From Actinomyces johnsonii (GTDB taxonomy: Bacteria; Actinomycetota; Actinomycetes; Actinomycetales; Actinomycetaceae): a stretch of DNA of 64,000 nt. Location of the stretch: NCBI RefSeq assembly GCF_006546835.1, contig NZ_VICB01000003.1, positions 1 through 64,000 on the forward strand. The letters are read 5' to 3'. Within the stretch, counting starts at the first letter, position 1, and the number at the start of each line of letters is the position of its first letter. Positions 27,218 to 35,895 of this stretch are shown here, in pieces. Both the position numbers and the translations under genes were made by a program. The notes under the pieces were generated by a model. It ran no database searches. It had not been told where the DNA came from and saw nothing but the letters and a program-made list of their open reading frames with translations.

Positions 27218-28159
27218 TGCGTGGCCAATCCTCAGGGGTGGGCGCGGAGGGGCTTACCCCTGTTGTTTGGACGCGCTGATTTCCGGCCTTTGGGATGGTG
27301 AGAGCGGGATGGTCTGAGCATGGCTAGGAAGAGCCATTCCGAGGAGCCTGCGGCATGAAGTGATGAACCTCTATGAGCCGATGCCGGGAGAGGTCTATAT
27401 GGTGTATCAAGCGGCTGCGGGGAGTTGTGTCGATGTCTGCGGATCGTAGGCACTTCCCGTGATCGGCCAGCGCGCGGCCGGTTGAGAGCACGACCTGATT
27501 GTTCCCCTCCAGCCAGCGCTTCGGCTTGGACACGAACACCAGCTCGAACGTATAATTCCGATCCCTTCCGGGCCTCGATCTCCATCGGGCTGATCTTGGT
27601 GAGCATGGTCATCGGCCTGCGCTCCGTTGCACGTATTCGTGCCTGTAGGGGCGGCCTTGCTCATGACCGAGGTGCTCGGTCATCGCCGCTTCCAAGGCTG
27701 TTTCGAGCACGTCGCTGGTGAGCAACCGCCCGCGCGACTCCCCTGATCAATGACCCCTCCAGGCGCAGGACCGATCATCGTCTCATCCACCGTCCCCGGT
27801 CGTGCCAGACACAGCCGTCTCCTCCCGGATCAGACCGACTTACAGCCCCTCTCCCGACAGGCATAGCCCCCGTTCGTACCCGTGGAGACTAACGTTCCCG
27901 GCGCAGATGGGGGTTGTCGGGAGCTGCGAGACGCCTGTTTGCGGGATGGGGAGAACTCCCATTGACGTGGTCGAGCGCGGGTGACCACGATGTTCGTGAA
28001 CATTCCTTCATATGTTCTCGGAAGGTGGATCCATCGCAGTGGCCTCGGTTGCTGTGGTCGGCTTCCGCCACGGTCGCTTCACGCGTCTAACGTCTCATCC
28101 GAGTCGCCTTGATCGGCTTGCGCTACGGCAGTTTGGGAGGCCAGACCGACTGCTGCAGT
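27218..28159. repeat. Remnant region and diverged direct repeat ahead of ATPase-tail copy 3
   Basis: About 940 bases without an intact gene. From about 27495 onward it follows the same order of landmarks as 22205-22682, with insertions. A minus-strand eroded coding stretch (VFVSKPKRWLEGNNQVVLS, about 27480-27545) has a counterpart at about 22230-22290. The whole looks like an older, more decayed copy of the spacer that precedes cassette 2. Confidence 0.6.
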
Positions 28160-28360
28160 GCGAGATCGATGAAGTAACGGGCATTACTGGCGAATGGCGA
28201 AGACTCGTACGGGACTCATTCTGGCACTGAGGTTCTCCGAGGATGGAACATATCCGTCGGTGAGGTATTTGCGCTCCACCGGAGTGCGGCCTTAAAGGGA
28301 CTGGACGCGATGGTGACGGTAGACGGCCGGTCCTGAATACGGACACCGAAAATCGACTAA
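28160..28360 (+). pseudogene. Decayed 3' end of the EssC/EccC-like gene (tail copy 3)
   Basis: Read next to the functional gene end (17395-17608), this segment keeps GAATCGATGAGGT-, ACGGGTCTCAT-, TCTGAGGATGG-, GATGGTGACGG- and CCGAAAATCGA-like blocks in the right order, ending in TAA at 28358-28360. Frameshifts, substitutions and a large internal deletion destroy the frame. It is the oldest of the three ATPase 3' ends and directly precedes the leader of cassette 3. Confidence 0.78.
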
Positions 28361-28589
28361 AAGAGAGAAGGTTACCAGTAATATAACAAGAGCGACTCTT
28401 GCTGATATAACTCAACGAAAGTTATTTGCGAGCGCAGTTATCTCCGATGCTCATTCAATTTAAAGGAGAGTGATTTCTATCTCGTGAATTAGCGTCAATC
28501 ACTCAAATGTTGATTGGCGCAAGCACAGAATGTAGCGACATGAACGATTGGATTCCTGGAACTCGATCTTGTAAGGGGTAAAGCGCATC

Positions 28590-28970
28590 GTGAGTGAACC
28601 AGAACCTTATCCGACACCGGGGCCAGCTCCCTATGAACTGCCAAATGACAAGTCGCAAGCTGTTAATAAGAAGAAACTGGCACTGCGATATGTTCTAGAT
28701 ACGATTGAAAAAGCTGCGACGGAGTTAGAGGCAGATTTTGCTGCCGCCGGAAAGAAATCCCCATCTGAAAGCCTTACAGATGGTCTCGGTGGTAGCGGTA
28801 GTGCATGGAAATCGACACTTGCCGACCAGTTGCGCACCGATTTTTCTGGTGTGATCAGCGATATTTGTTCGTGCATCTCTTCAGAAGAAGGGAAAGTTAG
28901 ATCTGAATGGAATAGCGAGCCTCAGTTTGTCGACAAAACCGATCCTAGAGCAGAATGGGGTAAGCGATGA
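28590..28970 (+). CDS. Small WXG-like helical partner of cassette 3
   Basis: 126 residues from GTG 28590 (AAGGGG upstream). Pro-rich N-terminus, helix KKLALRYVLDTI, then GLGGSGSAWKSTLADQLRTD with W-x-S at the turn, and the end AEWGKR. Close homologue of the cassette 2 small protein, with the same length and the same four-base overlap with the large gene. The W-x-S turn plus two helices is what links these proteins to WXG100 secretion partners; their secretion is inferred. Confidence 0.78.
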   Translation: MSEPEPYPTPGPAPYELPNDKSQAVNKKKLALRYVLDTIEKAATELEADFAAAGKKSPSESLTDGLGGSGSAWKSTLADQLRTDFSGVISDICSCISSEEGKVRSEWNSEPQFVDKTDPRAEWGKR

Positions 28971-31087
28971 CTTACATTTCACTCGATCCTAAGCGACTGC
29001 AGCATCTAATCACCAATCTCACCCGCTATGCGACTAGTTCATATAAACAGCGTGGATACGTGAAGCATGCCAACGAACTTCAATGTTATCCGACGGATCT
29101 CACTCAATTTCATAACAGAATTTCAAGCGCAGTCGGTTTCTTGGAAGAAAAAACCAAGGAACTCCAAGCTCGTCTGGATTCAGCTAAAGCCGCCAATGAA
29201 AGCGGTATCACCCCGATGGGGGCGAACGGGATGATTTCTTACTTCATTCCTGATGGCGAGGACGACACGATTAAAAACGCACTCAAGCACAATCATGTGG
29301 AAACGGTCAAACAAGCCAGGGCGGATGCTCAGAACCTCAAAGACTATTCCTTTCCACGTACTAGAAAGAAGTTTAGTCGCCCTAATGAGAGAATGCCTTC
29401 CGACGTAGAATGGAAGAGTCTGATTAAGAGAATGAAAGCCAATCAGGACGATCCTGTGTACGCCAATGCGTTTATAGCTAACATCAGTCCGAAGATTCTA
29501 CGCGACATTCCTGTTGATCGTTTCAAAGACCGAGACGCCAGGAAGATGGACGTCGTCCCTATAAAAGGATTATCGCAGCGACAGAGAAATGAGGCTACAG
29601 GTGTGCTCGGACCGCTTATCTCTACGGCTTCTAATACCTGGTCAAAAAGCAAAGCAAAGGATTATGCCGACCGACTTACTGAGGGTATAGATGGAAGAGG
29701 TGTGCTGGGCATTAATAAGATCTTCTTGTCGTCGCGAAATGTTGATATTGATGGGGATGGAAAGAAAGAGCGAGTTGGCTTAAAATATAACGATACTATG
29801 CTGGCAGCTGTCGCAAAAAAACTTGAACATTGGGATGGTTCTTCCGATCAATGGCGCCTATCGCCTGGAGGCAAGATATTTGGTATTGTCCATGCCATGA
29901 CTGGAAACACTAGTGCCGCTACAAAGTGGCTTGCGGTAAGGAAGTCTAGTAGCGGCGGCAAAGGGTCTGAAGGCGAAGTGGACGCTGAAAAGACAGCGGC
30001 CCGCACCAAGAAACTTGTCGAACAAAGTTCCATCGGGGATAACCAATGGACGGATGACTGGACGCTACTTGCAGCTCAGCAAGCAGTTTCAAGTAGCGAT
30101 GCTCCCTCTCATGGAGCTGCTCAGGCTGGAATCGTGTCGGGTGCCCTTAATGCTATTGGAGAAGATGATGTTAAAATTGAGCTGTCGGATAAGGCGAGAA
30201 ACGCTGCCTCCATCGCTATGTCGGCATATCCCTATGGTGTACAGCGGTCGGCTGAAACAGACGCTCCTCAATCGATGGTATCTGGCGAAATGGGTAAGTA
30301 TGGCTGGTCGAAGAATCTGCCCCGGCAACCATTACTGACAAACAAGGCACTCACCAACGTCCTTGGACAGATCGGCCAGAATGATTCAGCGCTTGCCCGC
30401 CTAACCGGATCTCAAGAGGCATTCAACAAAATGCAGATAAGTCCCGGAAATGTTCCTCAAGGGAACAGTCAGTATCTCAGTAGCACTTTAACATCGCAAA
30501 GTAGTATGCGGGGGTTCATGCAAGGGGCGATTGCTAGGCAAACAGAGATCTATAAGGCGGACGCCGATGCAAGAACGGCTGCCTGGGCTAACGTGGCATC
30601 GATGGCAGTTGGCGGTATTCCAGTACCGGGATTTAATCAGTTGGGCAAAACTCTTGAGATCGGCTCCAAATTCGCGGCGAACGTGGGCAAGAGTGCTGCC
30701 TCCGAAGGAGCCAAGAATGGGATAACTAAACTGTATGGCAGTCATCAACTGAAAGCCAAGGATAAGAATTCGGCGCTAAAGGCCGCCGGAGTGAACGCCA
30801 ATCGGCAAGTCTCGGGGATGGCGCTTCTTAAAAGCGGACTGTACTCTCAAGATGAACTGAAGGCCGTGGCCAAGATTCCAGGAGTTGATGTAGGTGAAGT
30901 GCTGACGCCGGACGGCGAATTAAAAGTCCACACAGGGGGGCCGTTGAAAGGAACTCAGTCGGAGGCGCTTATCCAGGTGGTCAAAAACTTGCCGGCAGAG
31001 AATCATGGGGCACTGAATAACGTCGATAAGAACATGTCTGATTCATACGAGTCTGCGTACGATGCGGCGCATGAGCAGCCGTACTGA
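28967..31087 (+). CDS. Large candidate T7SS substrate, cassette 3 (DUF6571-like)
   Basis: 706 residues from ATG 28967. The N-terminus MTYISLDPKRLQHLI and the ELQARLDSAKAANESGITPM block (about 69-88) match cassette 2. From about residue 130 onward it diverges: a charged region, then an unusual DVDIDGDGKKERVGL at about 260-274, which resembles a Ca-binding D-x-D-x-D-G loop. A hydrophobic Gly/Pro/Val stretch (VASMAVGGIPVPGF) lies at about 541-555. The last 100 residues differ from cassettes 1 and 2 and include a small domain with LTPDGELKVHTGG. The shared N-terminus with different C-termini is the pattern expected of a polymorphic secreted protein family. No immunity gene can be named. The next gene, tetR, is convergent. 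Confidence 0.75.
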   Translation: MTYISLDPKRLQHLITNLTRYATSSYKQRGYVKHANELQCYPTDLTQFHNRISSAVGFLEEKTKELQARLDSAKAANESGITPMGANGMISYFIPDGEDDTIKNALKHNHVETVKQARADAQNLKDYSFPRTRKKFSRPNERMPSDVEWKSLIKRMKANQDDPVYANAFIANISPKILRDIPVDRFKDRDARKMDVVPIKGLSQRQRNEATGVLGPLISTASNTWSKSKAKDYADRLTEGIDGRGVLGINKIFLSSRNVDIDGDGKKERVGLKYNDTMLAAVAKKLEHWDGSSDQWRLSPGGKIFGIVHAMTGNTSAATKWLAVRKSSSGGKGSEGEVDAEKTAARTKKLVEQSSIGDNQWTDDWTLLAAQQAVSSSDAPSHGAAQAGIVSGALNAIGEDDVKIELSDKARNAASIAMSAYPYGVQRSAETDAPQSMVSGEMGKYGWSKNLPRQPLLTNKALTNVLGQIGQNDSALARLTGSQEAFNKMQISPGNVPQGNSQYLSSTLTSQSSMRGFMQGAIARQTEIYKADADARTAAWANVASMAVGGIPVPGFNQLGKTLEIGSKFAANVGKSAASEGAKNGITKLYGSHQLKAKDKNSALKAAGVNANRQVSGMALLKSGLYSQDELKAVAKIPGVDVGEVLTPDGELKVHTGGPLKGTQSEALIQVVKNLPAENHGALNNVDKNMSDSYESAYDAAHEQPY

Positions 31088-31173
31088 CGGCGAAGACAAT
31101 CAGACGAAGACGATCAGTCATCTGAGCCACAAACGCGTACAGCGGTACGGCTGCCCGTAGTGCACGCACGCTC

Positions 31174-31788
31174 CTACGCTCTCCAGTCGCCCAGGGCTCC
31201 CTCCAGGCAGCCCAGGGCGGCATCGATGAGGCTGTGGCGCTGGTCGTCAGGGCAACCGGCGCGCACCCAGCGTAGGCAAGCGTCGTCGAGGAAGCCCAGG
31301 TAGCCCCAGAAGGCGAAGTCGTCGCGGTGGCCCCGGCTGCCGCCGACGACCTCCGCCAGTGCCCTCACGGCTGCCTCGCGCGCCTCCTGCCTCACCCGGG
31401 CAGCCTCACCGGGCTCGTGCCCGGCCAGAATCTGGTAGGCCATCCACCCGGGGGAGCGCTCGGCGATGAAGTCCAGGTAGGTCAGCACCGAGGCCCGCAC
31501 CCGGTCCCGGGCCGACGACCCCTCCGGCAGGGCGGCGTCGGCCTGACGGGTGCGCTCGGCGAGCTCGTCGACGGCGCCCTGGAGCACCTGGGCGTAGATG
31601 CCGGCCTTTCCCACGAAGTACTTGTGCACCAGTGCCTCGGAGGCCTGCGCCTCCTCGGCGATCTCGGCCAGCGAGACCTCCTCGTAGGGGCGGCTCGCGA
31701 AGGCGCGACTCGCGGCGGACAGGATGAGCTCGCGGCGCTCGGCGGGGTCCATACGCAGGCGTGGGCGCTTGTCGGTGCGGGACGGCAT
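31174..31788 (-). CDS. TetR-family transcriptional regulator
   Basis: 204 residues, normal for TetR. The N-terminal helix-turn-helix is complete (AERRELILSAASRAFA, then VSLAEIAEEAQASEALVHKYF, about 17-58). The C-terminal ligand-binding domain has a cluster of aromatic residues (DDFAFWGYLGFLDD). It is transcribed away from the GH13 gene, 38 bases separating the two starts, and might control that gene or its own expression. Its 3' two thirds are duplicated at 20600-21003, downstream of cassette 1. Confidence 0.9.
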   Translation of the reverse strand: MPSRTDKRPRLRMDPAERRELILSAASRAFASRPYEEVSLAEIAEEAQASEALVHKYFVGKAGIYAQVLQGAVDELAERTRQADAALPEGSSARDRVRASVLTYLDFIAERSPGWMAYQILAGHEPGEAARVRQEAREAAVRALAEVVGGSRGHRDDFAFWGYLGFLDDACLRWVRAGCPDDQRHSLIDAALGCLEGALGDWRA

Positions 31789-31826
31789 CTTGACATGCTA
31801 TCGGGTCCGGCGGCACCCTTAGAGGC

Positions 31827-33140
31827 ATGACTAGTGAGTCAACTGGAATAAGCCGCCCTGCAACCCCTGCCTGGATCGATCACGCCATCTGGTGGCAGGT
31901 CTATCCCCTCGGCGCCACCGGCGCCCCCATCCGCCCCGAACCCGGCGAGCCGCTGACCGAGCCCGGCGCCCCCGCGCGCCTGGACCGCCTGGAGCCCTGG
32001 CTCGACTACGCCGTCGAGCTCGGCGCCAACGGCCTGTCCCTCGGCCCCATCTTCGCCTCATCCACTCACGGCTATGACACCACCGACCACCTGCGCGTCG
32101 ACCCCCGCCTGGGGGACGACGCCGCCTTCGACCGCCTCGCCGAGGGCTGCCGCGCCCGCGGCCTTGCCCTCATGCTCGACGGCGTCCTCGGGCACGTCGG
32201 CACCGAGCACCCCCTCTTCCAATCCGCCCGCGCCGGGGGAGAGGAGCGCAGCCTCTTCCACTTCGACGACGCGGCCGGCGGGGAGGACCACGGGCAGGCC
32301 GGACCCGGCTACGCCACCTTCGAGGGCCACGAGGCCCTGCCCGCCCTCAACCACGGCTCCACCGAGGTGCGCGACCTGGCCGTGCGGGTCCTGATCCACT
32401 GGCTCAACCGCGGCGCGAACGCTTGGCGCCTGGACGCCGCCTACGGCATCGACCCCGCCTTTTGGGCGAGCGTCCTGCCCGCCGTGCGCGAGCACCACCC
32501 CGACGCCTGGTTCATGGGTGAGGTCATCCACGGCGACTACGCCGGATTCGTGGAGGCCTCCACCGTTGACACCGTCACCCAGTACGAGCTGTGGAAGGCC
32601 ACCTGGAGCTCGCTGGCCGACGTCAACTTCTACGAGCTCGACTGGTGCCTGAAGCGCCACAACGAGCTGCTGGATCGCTTCATCCCGGCCACCTTCGTCG
32701 GCAACCACGACGTCACCCGCATCGCCAGCAAGGTCGGGGCCGCCAAGGCCGCGCTCGCCGTCGTCCTGCTCATGACCGTCGGCGGCGTGCCCAGCGTCTA
32801 CTACGGGGACGAGCAGGCCTTCCGGGGGGTGAAGACCGAGACCCTCGGCGGCGACGACGAGGTCCGCCCCGCCCTGCCGGCCGCGCCGTCCGAGCTCGCG
32901 CCGCAGGGCGCCTGGATGCTGCGACTCCACCAGGACCTCATCGGACTGCGGCGGCGCCACCCCTGGCTGGTGCGCGCCCGCACCGAGGTCACCGAACTGG
33001 ACAACCCGCGGCTGGCCTACGACGCCGTGGGTGAGCAGGGCCAGAGGCTGCACGTGAGCCTGACCCTGGATCCGGCCCCCCGAGCCGAGGTCCGCGCCCC
33101 CGGCGAGGCTCCGATCATCGTCGAGCCGCCCGCGGAGTGA
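31827..33140 (+). CDS. GH13 (alpha-amylase family) glycosidase
   Basis: 437 residues without a signal peptide, so cytoplasmic. TIM-barrel signatures of glycoside hydrolase family 13 are present: WWQVYPLG at the start, HGYDTTDHL, the nucleophile in WRLDAAYG (about residue 208), the acid/base Glu in FMGEVIHG (about 231) and the transition-state stabiliser in FVGNHDVTR (about 293). It probably acts on alpha-glucans or small alpha-glucosides; the exact substrate cannot be read. Compared with typical family members of 500-600 residues it is short, with little C-terminal beta domain. The start ATG 31827 lies close to the divergent tetR. Confidence 0.88.
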   Translation: MTSESTGISRPATPAWIDHAIWWQVYPLGATGAPIRPEPGEPLTEPGAPARLDRLEPWLDYAVELGANGLSLGPIFASSTHGYDTTDHLRVDPRLGDDAAFDRLAEGCRARGLALMLDGVLGHVGTEHPLFQSARAGGEERSLFHFDDAAGGEDHGQAGPGYATFEGHEALPALNHGSTEVRDLAVRVLIHWLNRGANAWRLDAAYGIDPAFWASVLPAVREHHPDAWFMGEVIHGDYAGFVEASTVDTVTQYELWKATWSSLADVNFYELDWCLKRHNELLDRFIPATFVGNHDVTRIASKVGAAKAALAVVLLMTVGGVPSVYYGDEQAFRGVKTETLGGDDEVRPALPAAPSELAPQGAWMLRLHQDLIGLRRRHPWLVRARTEVTELDNPRLAYDAVGEQGQRLHVSLTLDPAPRAEVRAPGEAPIIVEPPAE

Positions 33141-33168
33141 CCCCGTCCGGTCTCCGTCTCCCCTGTGC

Positions 33169-33231
33169 CGAGCCGGGCGGATTTCGCGTAGCCGGGCAGA
33201 ATTTCTGTAGGGCTATGCGAGAAATGACCAG
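33169..33231. repeat. Imperfect palindrome between convergent genes, related to 39252-39318
   Basis: Between the ends of the GH13 and GlxA-like genes. The left arm (GCCGGGCGGATTTCGCGTAG) and right arm (GTAGGGCTATGCGAGAAAT) are partly complementary. The right arm shares GTAGGGCTAYGCGARAAA with the palindrome at 39252-39318, so this is a small dispersed repeat that may also act as a terminator. Confidence 0.6.
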
Positions 33232-33272
33232 TTCGACGCCCCGCCGCGCAGGATGTCCCCGTCGGTGCGGCC

Positions 33273-34319
33273 TCAGACGTCGGTGGGGTCGGGACAAGCG
33301 GTGCGGAACCGGCGTCGGTAGGCCGACGGCGTCGTGCCGAGCGCCCGGGCGAAAACCTGCCGCAAGGTAATGGCGCTGCCGAAGCCGCAGGTCGTGGCCA
33401 CCTGCTCGACCGCCAGGTCCGTGCTCTCCAGCAGGCGCTGCGCTTCGCGCACACGCTGGGCGCGCACCCAGGCGGCCGGCGCCGCGCCGGTCGTCTCCCG
33501 GAAGATGCGGATGAAGGAACGGGTGCTCATCTGCGCCGTTCTCGCCAGTCGCTCCACCGGCAGCGGCTCGCCCAGGTGCTCCAGCGCCCAGGTAGCGGTG
33601 CGGCCGATCGGGTCGTCATCCGGGCGCTGCGGCACCGGATGCTCGATGTATTGGGCCTGGCCGCCCTCCCGGTGCGGCGCGATGACAAGCTGGCGTGCGA
33701 CCTCGTTGGCCGCCTGCGCCCCCAACCGTGTACGCACCAGGTGGAGGCAGGCGTCCAGGCCCGACGCCGCACCCGCCGAGGTCAGGACGTCGCCGTGATC
33801 CACGTACAGGACCGACTCGTCCAGCGTGATCTCCGGGTGCTCGCGCGCCAGCGGTTCGAAAGCCCGCCAGTGCGTCACGGCCCGGCGCCCGCCGATGAGA
33901 CCGGCCTCGGCCAGCGGAAGCGCCCCCAGGCACAGGCCGACGATGCCAGCGCCCCGAGCGTGCGCCGCCTCCAGCAGCGAGCACAGGCCTCGTCCTGCGG
34001 GGCGCCCGTCAGCGAACCACGCCGGTACCACGACGACGTCGGCCTCCCTTGCCAGGTCTGGACCGCCCAGACCGCCGAGGACGTAGCCCTCCGAGGTGCG
34101 AATAGAAGCGGAGAACGACGATGGGGCGGACGGCATCGGGCTCGTGCTCTCCGTATAGTCCGCAGTGCTCCCGGCGGGCGCCGTCTGCCCTGAATCGAGG
34201 GTGAACAGTGAGACCCGCCAGTCGGCCAGACCCATTTGTTGCACGGTTCTGAAAACTATCTGGGGGATCGACAGGTGGAACATGGTGATGCCGTCGAAGG
34301 CGTAGACGGCGATGTGCAT
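33273..34319 (-). CDS. GlxA/FtrA-type AraC-family regulator
   Basis: 348 residues with two parts. Residues about 1-190 form a DJ-1/PfpI-like domain (IAVYAFDGITMFHL at the start, VGLCLGALPLAEAGL with Cys at the nucleophile elbow position). Residues about 235-340 form an AraC-type double helix-turn-helix (PLPVERLARTAQMSTRSFIRI shown in part, and VEQVATTCGFGSAITLRQVF). Such regulators usually control nearby catabolic genes. The isochorismatase-like gene starts 171 bases away on the other strand and is the best candidate target. Confidence 0.9.
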   Translation of the reverse strand: MHIAVYAFDGITMFHLSIPQIVFRTVQQMGLADWRVSLFTLDSGQTAPAGSTADYTESTSPMPSAPSSFSASIRTSEGYVLGGLGGPDLAREADVVVVPAWFADGRPAGRGLCSLLEAAHARGAGIVGLCLGALPLAEAGLIGGRRAVTHWRAFEPLAREHPEITLDESVLYVDHGDVLTSAGAASGLDACLHLVRTRLGAQAANEVARQLVIAPHREGGQAQYIEHPVPQRPDDDPIGRTATWALEHLGEPLPVERLARTAQMSTRSFIRIFRETTGAAPAAWVRAQRVREAQRLLESTDLAVEQVATTCGFGSAITLRQVFARALGTTPSAYRRRFRTACPDPTDV

Positions 34320-34490
34320 ACGGCCTCCCTGGGCGATCTCGGTCCGGCTCGACGTCGGGCACGCTTCGAGCCGATTGGCGTGAATTCATCGGTGAATAGC
34401 ATATGCGCCACTGGTGGGTGATGCTCTGTCCTCGCATCCTGAGCGGGACAATGTAATCGCCGCGCCGACGCGCGTACTTCTGGAGGCACT

Positions 34491-35198
34491 GTGCCCGCTT
34501 CACAGGACGAATCCCGACAGACCCTTCAACCCCTTCACGCCGGGTCACGGCCGCGGCCCGGGTCCCAGACCAAGATCCCGTCGGGTCCTCGCCGGGCTCT
34601 CGTCCTCGTCGACGTGCAGAACGAGTACGCCCGCCTGCCGCTGCGCATCCGCTACCCGCGCCTGGGCGACTGCCTGGAGCGGATCGAGCGAGTGCTCGAC
34701 GCCGCCGAGAACGCCGGACTCCCAGTGGTCTGCGTGCAGCACGCCGGCCGGCCCGGCGGTGCGATCTTCGACCCCGAAGGAAAAGGCTTCGCGCTCTGCC
34801 CGAGCATCGAGCGCAGGCGAACCCCGCAGTGGAAGCGTGTCATTAAGCACCGCGGTTCGATCTACGCGGACACGGACCTGGCGGCGTGGCTGAGTGAGCG
34901 GGGCGTCGACACTGTGACGCTCGTCGGATTCATAGCGAATAACTGCATCCTGGCCTCGGCGGCCTGGGGTGAGACGATCGGCCTGACGACGGAGGTGCTC
35001 TCCGACGCCGTCGGCACCATCAACCTGCGCAACCGCGCCGGAAAGGCGAATGCTCGCACGGTGCACACCACGCTCATGGCGCTGCTGCACTCCAACTGGG
35101 CGGCGGTGGCCACCACCGATGACTGGTGCCGGGCGCTGACTCGTGACGAGCCGCTGCCGCGCAGCAACCTCGTCGTCTCCGCGATCGCGCCATTGTGA
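34491..35198 (+). CDS. Isochorismatase-family cysteine hydrolase
   Basis: 235 residues from GTG 34491, with TGGAGG a few bases upstream. The catalytic triad of the isochorismatase/nicotinamidase family is visible: Asp in LVLVDVQNEYA (about 41), Lys in WKRVIKHRGS (about 122), and Cys in GFIANNCILAS (about 153), the last with the usual preceding small-residue turn. The N-terminal 30 residues are Pro/Arg-rich and probably disordered. Likely an amidase or hydrolase of a small heterocycle or amide; substrate unknown. It lies divergent to the GlxA-like regulator, which typically controls enzymes of this class. Confidence 0.85.
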   Translation: MPASQDESRQTLQPLHAGSRPRPGSQTKIPSGPRRALVLVDVQNEYARLPLRIRYPRLGDCLERIERVLDAAENAGLPVVCVQHAGRPGGAIFDPEGKGFALCPSIERRRTPQWKRVIKHRGSIYADTDLAAWLSERGVDTVTLVGFIANNCILASAAWGETIGLTTEVLSDAVGTINLRNRAGKANARTVHTTLMALLHSNWAAVATTDDWCRALTRDEPLPRSNLVVSAIAPL

Positions 35199-35306
35199 TG
35201 CATCGCTTCTTCCCGCCCCCGCCCCCGCCCGTCGGCCGGGAGGAGACGGAGAAGTGGCCCGGGCCGGCCTTGACCCTCACGTAGCGTGAGGAATGAGGCT
35301 GCGCGC

Positions 35307-35819
35307 ATGAGCACCTTCAACGCATTCGAGATGAGTCCGGTCCCCACACCCAGCGAGGACGCCCAGCCGCCCGAGCCCTTCCACGGCATCTACGGGATGC
35401 CGATGTTCGTCACCGTTCCGACGTCGGACCTGGACGCCTCGGTGGACTTCTGGACGGAGGCGCTCGGCTTCTTCCCCCTGTTCAGCATTCCCGGCCGGCT
35501 CGTGCATCTGCGCCGCTGGGCCTTCCAGGACGTCCTTCTGGTGCCGGCCCCGCAGGAGCCCTCCCCGGTCCCTGGCCCCGCGATGAGCGTCAGCTTCGCC
35601 TGCGTCCTGTCCCAGATCGACGAGATCGCCGCGGCCTGCGAGCAGCGCCGACCGGGCAGCGTCACCGGCCCTCGCATCACGCCGTGGAACTCCTCCGAGG
35701 TCGAGGTCACCACCCCCGAGGGCGTGCGCGTCGTCCTCACCGCCGCCAGGCCCCTGGACCCTGACAGCGAGCAGGCCGACAACTTGCGGCGCGTCGGCAT
35801 CGAGGTGCCCGAGGCCTGA
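35307..35819 (+). CDS. VOC (glyoxalase/bleomycin-resistance) superfamily protein
   Basis: About 170 residues from ATG 35307 (TGAGG eight bases upstream; GTG 35286 is an alternative). The betaalphabetabetabeta modules of the vicinal-oxygen-chelate fold are recognisable: MFVTVPTSDLDASVDFWTEA (first part), LGFFPLFSIPGRLVHL, then VTTPEGVRVVLTAA at the end of the second module. It probably binds a metal or sequesters a small molecule; whether it is an enzyme or a resistance protein cannot be decided. It ends at a hairpin shared with the convergent Nudix gene. Confidence 0.78.
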   Translation: MSTFNAFEMSPVPTPSEDAQPPEPFHGIYGMPMFVTVPTSDLDASVDFWTEALGFFPLFSIPGRLVHLRRWAFQDVLLVPAPQEPSPVPGPAMSVSFACVLSQIDEIAAACEQRRPGSVTGPRITPWNSSEVEVTTPEGVRVVLTAARPLDPDSEQADNLRRVGIEVPEA

Positions 35820-35844
35820 CCGCTGCCGTCTCACCCCTGTCGCA

Positions 35845-35878
35845 GCCGGAGGCATTCAACGCGTGGAATGCCTCCGGC
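35845..35878. terminator. Bidirectional terminator between the VOC and Nudix genes
   Basis: A perfect 13-bp inverted repeat (35845-35857 with 35866-35878) with an 8-nt loop lies between two convergent stops (35819 and 35896). Confidence 0.8.
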
Positions 35879-35895
35879 CGGAAGATGGCGCGGGG

